NCBI GenBank assembly: GCA_024958995.1
Contig: JANXGZ010000116.1
Span: 1-5,910, forward strand
Origin: Methylococcales bacterium
GTDB taxonomy: Bacteria > Pseudomonadota > Gammaproteobacteria > Methylococcales > UBA1147
DNA: 5,910 nt
Reading direction: 5' to 3'
Position numbers and translations under genes: made by a program. The notes under the pieces are model-generated. The model searched no databases and had not been told where the DNA came from. It saw only the letters and a program-made list of their open reading frames with translations. Every line of letters begins with the position of its first letter. The first letter of the stretch is position 1. Shown here piece after piece: positions 1 through 4,477 of the stretch.

Positions 1-424
1 GCAGAAGCAACAGCCATCGGAGATTTTGCCTGGCTGCCAGGTTGCGGTTCTTTTCATGCAGGGGAAGCATTGTCGGTCTGTTGTTTCTGTAGCAGGGCTT
101 TAGATTCAATGCTTGGCTGAGGGTCCTTTGACCCCCCTGCCAGTGCCTCCAACATTCTACTCCAGGTCAGCGACTGCAGGGCAAAAGCCCTGGAGCGGTG
201 TCTCGAGTGCAGTGGAATTCAGCCGGTGAAGCAGTTGTCTGGGTATTCATACATATGTCTGATCAACCCCGCTGATTGCGTAAAAGTGCCGGTTCGTGCT
301 CCAGTTTACCCTAATTCCTGATCTCTGTTGTCGTTGGAAAATACTATAGAGCGTTGTTTTAAAAGCGGAAAAAGTGCGACAATATGTCACATTTCCAGGC
401 GGGATACTGATTGGTAGTATATAA
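1..424. other. Left intergenic region, no gene recognised
   Basis: No convincing gene is visible in these 424 bases. The first + frame stays open from the left edge to a TGA at 118-120 (ending ...CSRALDSMLG), but I do not recognise it, so I do not call it a partial gene. The stretch contains compact inverted repeats: GGGTC/GACCC at 121-134 with a CTTT loop, and CAGGGC/GCCCTG at 177-192 with an AAAA loop. A competing pair, CTCCAGG (160-166) with CCTGGAG (189-195), also exists. The right half is AT-richer and contains -10-like words (TATAGA at 345-350, TATAAA at 420-425), but none has a -35 at suitable spacing. It may be plain spacer or may encode a structured RNA; the sequence does not decide. 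Confidence 0.5.
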
Positions 425-454
425 ATGCCCTATGGGCAACTTACCACCCTAAAA

Positions 455-496
455 TTAGTTTGTGCACTTTGTGCATATCCTCCTCTTGATGGACTG
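455..496. repeat. Direct repeat copy 1 (42 bases)
   Basis: This is the first copy of a 42-base direct repeat whose partner lies exactly 108 bases downstream at 563-604. The last 22 bases (475-496) are identical in the two copies, and the first 20 match at about 13 positions. Read on the minus strand, each copy contains a perfect Shine-Dalgarno word AGGAGG (here 479-484). Here the nearest ATG (474-476) is only 2 bases away, opening an 11-codon frame that ends at 441. The + strand reading has an exposed CCTCCTC motif. The copy also carries the left arm of the hairpin at 489-524. Confidence 0.85.
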
Positions 497-532
497 CTAG
501 ACCCCGACAAGGTCTCCAGTCCATTTTTGTTT
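489..532 (+). terminator. Terminator-like hairpin with T-run
   Basis: ATGGACTG (489-496) pairs with CAGTCCAT (517-524), and AGACC (499-503) pairs with GGTCT (511-515), around a 7-base loop; a small internal bulge separates the two helices. A run of five T, then G and TTT, follows directly on the + strand, as in a Rho-independent terminator. No + strand gene upstream is recognised, so the terminated transcript would be an unannotated RNA from the left, or the element may simply block transcription running antisense into msrA. On the minus strand the T-run is not in the right place, so this is not a standard msrA terminator. Confidence 0.55.
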
Positions 533-562
533 GTGTCGCTTTCAGTATCGTGCATAGGTTTT

Positions 563-604
563 TTAGTCTTTGCGCTTCATTTATATCCTCCTCTTGATGG
601 ACTG
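563..604. repeat. Direct repeat copy 2 (42 bases)
   Basis: This is the second copy of the repeat at 455-496. On the minus strand it lies downstream of the msrA stop codon. There, AGGAGG at 587-592 sits 6 bases before an ATG at 578-580, opening a five-codon frame MKRKD that stops at 563-565. That is ideal ribosome-binding geometry for a very short peptide, but the peptide is too short to judge as coding. The ATGGACTG end (597-604) can pair with the same CAGTCCAT arm (517-524) that pairs with copy 1, so two mutually exclusive helices are possible. Confidence 0.85.
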
Positions 605-646
605 TGTGGTTTTTCGGTCCCAGCTCACTGTCGCTTGATGCGCTGC

Positions 647-1291
647 TCAGCTCCGGTGTCGATACCGGATACCGGTTCCCCCAAGGCCGCAATACCCGTG
701 CGGGTTCTTGGCTAGATATTGCTGGTGGTACTCCTCGGCGTAGAAAAATTCGGGGGCATCCAGTATTTCCGTTGTGATTTCCGGCAAATCGTTTTCGGCT
801 AATCTTTTCTGGTAATGGCTTCTCGAATCCTGGGCCTGTTCATACTGTTTCGTGTCGGCGGTATAGATTCCGGAACGATACTGGGTTCCCCGGTCATTTC
901 CCTGCCGCATTCCCTGGGTTGGATTGTGAGATTCCCAGAACAGTTGTAGCAGCGAGACATAGTCAATCTTCCGGAAGTTGAAAATGACCTGCACAACTTC
1001 GTTATGTCCGGTCATCCCAGTGCACACTTCTTGGTAGGTGGGGTTGGGTGTGTGGCCACCAGCGAAACCAACGGATGTTGAGTAAACACCGGGTGTTTCC
1101 CAGAACTTTTTTTCTGCGCCCCAGAAACACCCGAGCCCAAACATGCCAATTTGAGTCTCGCTTGGAAAAGGAGCCACTGTCTGGTTTCCGTTCACGAAGT
1201 GGCGGGTCGAAACCGGTATGTTTTGAGACCGGCCTGGTAATGCCTGCTCCCTGGTGGGTATCGGCGATGGTTTTGAGAAAAAGTTGAACAT
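647..1291 (-). CDS. msrA: Peptide methionine sulfoxide reductase MsrA
   Basis: MsrA reduces the S-epimer of methionine sulfoxide, free or in proteins, to methionine, normally with thioredoxin as reductant, in the cytoplasm. The 214-residue product carries the family signature GCFWGAE at residues 54-60, with catalytic Cys55. It also has GVYSTSVGFAGG, NPTYQEVCTG-TGHNEVV, GNDRGTQYRS and the C-terminal NPHGYCGLGG with resolving Cys201. The roughly 45-residue extension before the catalytic motif (PGR...VNG) matches the long E. coli-type form, which supports this start; the only other nearby Met (residue 50) would remove it. No strong Shine-Dalgarno is visible, only an A-rich stretch. The E. coli enzyme has a further recycling cysteine near the C-terminus (usually numbered Cys206); here that position is Arg209 and the tail reads GTGIRYRHRS. 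A tandem 7-base duplication (CCGGTAT twice, minus strand) lies in the last codons. The oxidoreductase gene lies 203 bases upstream on the same strand. Confidence 0.97.
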   Translation of the reverse strand: MFNFFSKPSPIPTREQALPGRSQNIPVSTRHFVNGNQTVAPFPSETQIGMFGLGCFWGAEKKFWETPGVYSTSVGFAGGHTPNPTYQEVCTGMTGHNEVVQVIFNFRKIDYVSLLQLFWESHNPTQGMRQGNDRGTQYRSGIYTADTKQYEQAQDSRSHYQKRLAENDLPEITTEILDAPEFFYAEEYHQQYLAKNPHGYCGLGGTGIRYRHRS

Positions 1292-1306
1292 TTTTTCTGT
1301 TTTCTC

Positions 1307-1322
1307 GCTGATTTGGCGTGAC
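1307..1322. repeat. 16-base direct repeat, msrA-proximal copy
   Basis: GCTGATTTGGCGTGAC here matches GCTGATTTGGCTTGAC at 1447-1462 in 15 of 16 positions. This copy lies 16 bases upstream of the msrA start codon, so both copies sit in the presumed 5' region of msrA. A match this long within about 200 bases is unlikely by chance. A paired regulator site is one explanation; neither copy is itself a clear palindrome. Confidence 0.6.
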
Positions 1323-1446
1323 TGGAACCGTGAGTCTGACCTGTCGTTGTTTGTGCTGTCAGAACTCCGCGGCGCCTGTATATTTTCTAGACAGTAGACT
1401 GATGTGTCGGTGCTTGATCTTAACGGGTTTATGGGTTTTTGGATAG

Positions 1447-1462
1447 GCTGATTTGGCTTGAC
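1447..1462. repeat. 16-base direct repeat, distal copy
   Basis: This is the partner of the repeat at 1307-1322, offset by 140 bases, between the oxidoreductase stop codon and msrA. Similarity does not extend into the flanks on either side, which favours a short functional or mobile motif over a larger duplication. Confidence 0.6.
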
Positions 1463-1480
1463 ATCGTGGTTGTAGATATT

Positions 1481-1495
1481 GCCGTTCGCAACGGC
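1481..1495 (-). terminator. Small hairpin at the oxidoreductase stop
   Basis: GCCGTT and AACGGC form a perfect 6-base-pair stem with a 3-base loop that begins at the last base of the oxidoreductase stop codon. No T-run follows on the minus strand, so it may slow or protect the 3' end of the transcript rather than act as a classical intrinsic terminator. Confidence 0.3.
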
Positions 1496-2730
1496 TAATC
1501 CTCCAGTTCAAAGGTCATTCCCGTGTAAGCGCGAAGGCGTTCGATCAGGCGAACCCCCATGGCTCTGGCAGGTGTCCAGAAGCCCCCACTTGTTTCAATG
1601 TCGGTCTTGTCTCGAGCCAGGCAAATTGCAGCTTGGCAGATCATTTTGGCGGTTGTATTGTAACCAGGATCCTGGTTTCCAGTAACTTTTACCTGGGTCG
1701 TTTTCGAGTCGTTCGTCCAGCCAGTGAACTTTAATTCGAAGAAACCGGCTTCCCGTTTGGCCCGGTCAGGGCCATCGCCGGGTTTTGGGCACAAACGCTG
1801 AAGGAAATTACGGGTCCTCGTTGTTGAAGTGGCCAACAGGAAAAGCCCGAGTCCGAGAGCAGTCGTTGCTGCCCGCCATGCTCCCCGCAGACCTTTTCCT
1901 GTCAATAAGGCTTCATCGTACCTGAAGCGGGATGGAAATTGCTTCGGCATCAGTGCGGATGAACGAAGAACCGTCTGGGTATTGATTCCGGCCATGAGGA
2001 AAGGGGTGACCCAACTCCCGATAACCCGATCAAATTTCGGAAATCTGACCTGGTTTTGTTTAACCGGTTCCACATCAAGGCCGACGCAAAGCGAATAGGG
2101 ATCCGACAATTCGCGCCGGACGCCCGGATCGGTTGCCGCTTCGGCTGCGGCATTCAGTCCACTTGCAATAGTACCTCCGCTTAGCCCACCGCGTATTGCC
2201 TTTACCCGCATAATGACGCGGTCTGCAGCTTGACCGAATCGGGCATGGCTCTGCTGCTGCAAGAAGTAAACGCCGAGGTCAGAAGGAATCGAGTCGAATC
2301 CACAACTGTGGATGATGCGTGCTCCGCTTGTGATCGCCCGCTGCTCGTACTGCATGACCATTCGCCGGATCCATTGCGATTCCCCGCTAAGGTCCACGTA
2401 ATCGGTTCCGGTCTCGACGCAGGCGGCGACGAGCTGGCTTCCATACAAAGCATAGGGTCCGGCGGTTGAGAGTACCACCGAGGTACGGCAGCATAGTGCG
2501 ATCAGTTCACTGGTGTCCGTGTTGTCCAGGGAAATCAGCGGTACAAGGTCTTGCGCGATGTTGAGTGCATGCTGAACGTCTTGGAGCCGAGCCCTGGAAC
2601 GTCCAGCCATGCCCCAGTGAAGCGGTTTTTTTTCTGCCGAATAATCACGTAGGTATTCGCAGACGATTCGTCCTGTAAAACCGCTTGCGCCAAATACCAC
2701 AAGGTCCAGTTCCCGCTTGCTGTCTGCCAT
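1495..2730 (-). CDS. Saccharopine dehydrogenase/trans-acting enoyl reductase-family oxidoreductase
   Basis: This 411-residue protein has an N-terminal NAD(P)-binding Rossmann domain with the nucleotide loop GASGFTG at residues 14-20 and the strand DLVVF before it. Family landmarks follow in order: STAGPYALYG (88-97), TDYVDLSGE (109-117), HSCGFDSIPSDLG (141-153), GGTIASG (185-191), PKPGDGPDRAKREAGFF (315-331) and GGFWTPARAMG (382-392). These match the family of mycobacterial trans-acting enoyl reductases and eukaryotic SCCPDH-like proteins more than true lysine-pathway saccharopine dehydrogenases. The length of about 410 residues is normal. A hydrophobic stretch at 289-300 could give membrane or lipid contact. 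In mycobacteria such enzymes reduce polyketide intermediates, but no polyketide synthase is visible here, so the substrate is unknown. The ATG start sits just before the Rossmann strand; no good Shine-Dalgarno precedes it. It is divergent from the pentapeptide gene. Confidence 0.9.
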   Translation of the reverse strand: MADSKRELDLVVFGASGFTGRIVCEYLRDYSAEKKPLHWGMAGRSRARLQDVQHALNIAQDLVPLISLDNTDTSELIALCCRTSVVLSTAGPYALYGSQLVAACVETGTDYVDLSGESQWIRRMVMQYEQRAITSGARIIHSCGFDSIPSDLGVYFLQQQSHARFGQAADRVIMRVKAIRGGLSGGTIASGLNAAAEAATDPGVRRELSDPYSLCVGLDVEPVKQNQVRFPKFDRVIGSWVTPFLMAGINTQTVLRSSALMPKQFPSRFRYDEALLTGKGLRGAWRAATTALGLGLFLLATSTTRTRNFLQRLCPKPGDGPDRAKREAGFFELKFTGWTNDSKTTQVKVTGNQDPGYNTTAKMICQAAICLARDKTDIETSGGFWTPARAMGVRLIERLRAYTGMTFELED

Positions 2731-2891
2731 GATTTATGCCATATAAAAGGGATTGAGCACTTTATTACAGCTTATCACTGTGGTTGCAGCAGGCTACGCG
2801 TTGATTCCGACCGTCGGCAAAAGGCTGGTTCGTTAGCGGCATGGGATGTACGATTTGTGACTGGCTATGAATCATAAGAAGGGGAAACGGC
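2731..2891. promoter_or_regulatory. Divergent intergenic promoter region
   Basis: This 161-base gap separates the divergent oxidoreductase (minus) and pentapeptide-repeat (+) genes, so it must contain or be close to promoters for both unless a distant one is used. On the minus strand TGTAAT (2767-2772) is a good -10 word, but no good -35 stands at 16-18 bases. A short inverted repeat CCGA/TCGG around 2808-2817 is also present. I cannot assign exact promoters. Confidence 0.35.
2876..2885 (+). promoter_or_regulatory. Ribosome binding site for pentapeptide gene
   Basis: AAGAAGGGGA stands upstream of the GTG at 2892, with AAGGGG (2879-2884) spaced 7 bases from it. This supports the GTG as the true start, which also gives a complete signal peptide. 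Confidence 0.6.
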
Positions 2892-3683
2892 GTGCGTATA
2901 TCTCATTCGGTAATTCCTGTATTGGTGTTCATTCTTTTCTCAGGTTTTCATCTCGGGACTGCAGTAGCTGCTGACCTGAACCGGGCGCAAATCGAAAAAC
3001 TCCTGGAATCGGCAAAAAAGTCGAAACCGGCAGACCTGAGGCGAAAGGACCTGCAGGGCCTTGATCTTTCCGGGCTGGATTTACGCAATGCTGACTTGTG
3101 GGGTGCAAATCTCAAGCAGGCCAACCTCAGCCATTCCAATCTTTCTGGACTCAACCTGGACCTTAGCGTCATGGTCGGCATCAACCTGTCCGGTGCTAAC
3201 CTTTCCAACACCAGTATTTTCGGAGTTCACATGGGGCGAGCCGATCTTTCCGGCGCTAACCTTAGGGGAAGTCGGGTTATTGCTACTTTGGATGGCGCCA
3301 ACCTAACCAATGCGGACCTGTCGGGAGCGGATTGGGGGGTGGATATCAAGAACCAGCCGATGGGTCAGATGCGAGTTAGCCTCAAGAACGCCAATCTGTC
3401 GGGTGCACGGCTTGTCGATGCTAACCTGAATCGTGCGATGTTGAGGTTTGCAAAGTTTATCGGTGCGGATCTGCAAGGGACCAACCTGTTTCGGGCAGAC
3501 CTTGCCGGGGCAGATTTCACCAGGGCCAATCTACAGGGTGCGGAGCTTTCGCAAGCTAGGCTGGAAGAGGCGGTTTTCCGGGAGGCAGACCTCAGCGGCG
3601 CACAGTTTCGAGAGATCAGGGGAAAATCGGCGATCCAGGGCCTTAACAAGGCGAAAAACCTGGACAAGGCTATTTTCGATTAG
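2892..3683 (+). CDS. Exported pentapeptide-repeat protein
   Basis: The 263-residue product starts with GTG. Residues 1-26 form a Sec-type signal peptide: a charged N-terminus (MR), a hydrophobic core at 7-19, and a likely cleavage after Ala-Val-Ala at 24-26. After a short helical segment (RAQIEKLLESAKK, 31-43), pentapeptide repeats of the A(D/N)LxX type run through about 47-149 and 164-239. They are interrupted by a non-repeat insert at about 150-163. Residues 240-263 look like a C-terminal cap. Such repeats fold as a right-handed quadrilateral beta-helix. The mature protein has no cysteine and no catalytic motif, so it is probably a structural or binding protein of the periplasm or cell surface. 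The gyrase-protecting role known for some cytoplasmic family members (Qnr, MfpA) is unlikely with an export signal. Function is unknown. It appears monocistronic, with 266 bases before the next gene. Confidence 0.93.
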   Translation: MRISHSVIPVLVFILFSGFHLGTAVAADLNRAQIEKLLESAKKSKPADLRRKDLQGLDLSGLDLRNADLWGANLKQANLSHSNLSGLNLDLSVMVGINLSGANLSNTSIFGVHMGRADLSGANLRGSRVIATLDGANLTNADLSGADWGVDIKNQPMGQMRVSLKNANLSGARLVDANLNRAMLRFAKFIGADLQGTNLFRADLAGADFTRANLQGAELSQARLEEAVFREADLSGAQFREIRGKSAIQGLNKAKNLDKAIFD

Positions 3684-3870
3684 GGTGATCAAAGAACATT
3701 GAGCTTGACAGTAAAGGGCAAGGCCGTGATCTTGGGTGGTGTCGGGAAAAGGGCGGATTGACCGGTTGGATGCTATGCGATCGAGGCAAAGCAGTGGGTA
3801 TGCGGATAGTCTTTTTCCGTAGCGCAAGATTCGGTTCTGAGCACGAAAGCTGGGGTTGTCGATGTCAGGA

Positions 3871-3901
3871 TTGCTTTTTTTTCATTCACGCTTGGTATAG
3901 G
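3871..3901 (+). promoter_or_regulatory. Candidate promoter for small hypothetical gene
   Basis: An extended -10 (TG at 3893-3894, then TATAGG at 3896-3901) stands 19 bases after a weak -35 (TTGCTT, 3871-3876). Transcription would start near 3908, giving a leader of about 40 bases. That leader contains CTGGT (3909-3913) and ACCAG (3919-3923), which can form a 5-base-pair hairpin. ACCAG could instead pair with CTGGT at 3943-3947, placing the ribosome binding site in a loop. Confidence 0.35.
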
Positions 3902-3935
3902 GTTACGACTGGTTTATCACCAGGATCAAAAAAAT

Positions 3936-3942
3936 AGGGGGA
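3936..3942 (+). promoter_or_regulatory. Ribosome binding site of small hypothetical gene
   Basis: AGGGGGA lies 7 bases before the ATG at 3950. The purine-rich site at good spacing is the main support that this short frame is translated. Confidence 0.65.
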
Positions 3943-3949
3943 CTGGTTC

Positions 3950-4204
3950 ATGCCAAACACTTACAACAACAGTTTTTCGTTCAATCCCAAGGATATTGCG
4001 CTCATCGAGGAAGGGCTGCGGGCATTGTCCGAACATCACGATACGATCATGATGATTTCGCATGCAGAAACTGCTGATCAGAATGCCGTGATCGAATCGA
4101 AAGAAAGAAAAATCAGGGGGATTAACGAGCTTTTGGGCAAGATCTACAACCAGAAGATTTTCTACAGCCAGACCCACGAGCATGATGGGGTCCCTCTGGG
4201 CTGA
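3950..4204 (+). CDS. Small hypothetical protein (84 residues)
   Basis: I do not recognise this protein. It is soluble and charged, with no signal peptide, membrane segment or cysteine. The N-terminus is rich in Asn and Ser (PNTYNNSFSF, 2-11). A likely helix follows at about 13-40 (KDIALIEEGLRALSEHHDT...), then another at about 45-66 rich in Glu and Lys (NAVIESKERKIRGINELLGK), suggesting a helical hairpin. A His-containing tail ends the protein (QTHEHDGVPLG). Support for translation is the strong ribosome binding site, the candidate promoter, and the absence of a better frame on either strand. It lies 273 bases upstream of ftr on the same strand, too far and with too much leader structure to claim one operon. 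Function unknown. Confidence 0.75.
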   Translation: MPNTYNNSFSFNPKDIALIEEGLRALSEHHDTIMMISHAETADQNAVIESKERKIRGINELLGKIYNQKIFYSQTHEHDGVPLG

Positions 4205-4285
4205 AGGACACCGGCCCGGGTATGGCGGTTCACGTGCGCAGATCCGACCACAAGTTGGTAACGGGTTTGGAAAGGTCGTTCTGTT

Positions 4286-4307
4286 GACCAATCGTAATTG
4301 ATTGGTC
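4286..4307. promoter_or_regulatory. 22-base palindrome upstream of ftr
   Basis: GACCAATC (4286-4293) and GATTGGTC (4300-4307) are perfect inverted repeats around a 6-base spacer GTAATT. No T-run follows, so an intrinsic terminator is unlikely. The size and symmetry fit an operator for a dimeric regulator or a 3'-end hairpin of the preceding small gene. It lies about 100 bases before the candidate ftr -10. Confidence 0.5.
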
Positions 4308-4308
4308 G

Positions 4309-4328
4309 CTGATCAGAGAGCACTGATC
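4309..4328. promoter_or_regulatory. Second inverted repeat upstream of ftr
   Basis: GATCAG (4311-4316) and CTGATC (4323-4328) are perfect inverted repeats with a 6-base spacer. The left arm is also part of the palindrome CTGATCAG (4309-4316). It starts one base after the larger palindrome at 4286-4307, so the two may act together. Confidence 0.4.
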
Positions 4329-4389
4329 GTTGAATAAGTCCGGATTTCGGCGACGCCTGTTCTTCGCAGTTTCATGAGCATCAAACAAG

Positions 4390-4395
4390 TATTAT
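4390..4395 (+). promoter_or_regulatory. Candidate -10 element for ftr
   Basis: TATTAT is a good -10 word in an AT-rich stretch about 83 bases before the ftr start. The -35 at 17-base spacing (CAGTTT, 4367-4372) is poor, so an activator may be needed or another promoter used. Transcription from here would make a leader of roughly 75 bases that contains the two hairpins at 4414-4433 and 4444-4459. Confidence 0.3.
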
Positions 4396-4413
4396 TCTCG
4401 CTAGCCAGGGAGT

Positions 4414-4433
4414 GGATCGTGTTCTCTCGATCC
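4414..4433 (+). promoter_or_regulatory. Leader hairpin 1 of ftr
   Basis: GGATCG (4414-4419) and CGATCC (4428-4433) form a perfect 6-base-pair stem with an 8-base loop in the presumed 5' untranslated region of ftr. Confidence 0.4.
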
Positions 4434-4443
4434 CCGGCCCGGT

Positions 4444-4464
4444 AGGCTGTTTCCAGCCTTTTCT
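4444..4464 (+). terminator. Attenuator-like hairpin just before ftr
   Basis: AGGCTG (4444-4449) and CAGCCT (4454-4459) form a 6-base-pair GC-rich stem with a TTTC loop, followed directly by TTTCT. This resembles a short intrinsic terminator placed between the presumed promoter and the ftr start codon. In addition GGCCC (4436-4440) can pair with GGGCC (4469-4473), enclosing this hairpin and covering the ribosome binding site. Control by attenuation or by start-site masking is inferred, not shown. Confidence 0.4.
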
Positions 4465-4466
4465 AC

Positions 4467-4471
4467 AAGGG
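4467..4471 (+). promoter_or_regulatory. Ribosome binding site deciding the ftr start
   Basis: AAGGG stands 6 bases before the ATG at 4478. This, with the family N-terminus MKINGV, selects 4478 over the upstream in-frame GTG at 4412. Confidence 0.6.
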
Positions 4472-4477
4472 CCATGC

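Larger units (their letters stand above)
3684..3949. other. Intergenic spacer before small hypothetical gene
   Basis: No open frame on either strand in this stretch looks like a gene. A perfect -35 word TTGACA occurs at 3705-3710, but nothing like a -10 follows at 16-18 bases, so I do not call it a promoter. No clear terminator for the pentapeptide gene is visible. The right end holds the promoter and ribosome binding site of the following small gene. Confidence 0.5.

Noticed and set aside
1..57. Minus-strand frame starting ATGAAAAGAACC and running off the left edge
   Set aside because: Only 19 codons are visible, no ribosome binding site precedes it and the residues are not recognised.
280..330. 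Possible tRNA T-arm (GGTTCG near 291)
   Set aside because: No matching acceptor, anticodon arm or conserved T-loop could be assembled around it.
441..692. 83-codon minus-strand frame with repeated VHQEED, overlapping the msrA end
   Set aside because: It starts with TTG inside msrA in another frame without a ribosome binding site. Its internal repeat again follows from the DNA repeat. I kept only the short frames behind the AGGAGG sites as a remark.
425..715. 96-codon + strand frame antisense to the msrA 3' end, with a repeated YPPLDGL segment
   Set aside because: The protein repeat only reflects the DNA direct repeat, whose 108-base period keeps frame. The frame contains a terminator-like hairpin, overlaps msrA and has no ribosome binding site.
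3705..3710. Perfect -35 word TTGACA after the pentapeptide gene
   Set aside because: No -10-like sequence lies 16-18 bases downstream.
4412..4477. Upstream GTG start extending ftr by 22 residues
   Set aside because: The extra residues have no family match and cover the leader hairpins, while the ATG at 4478 has a ribosome binding site and gives the family N-terminus.
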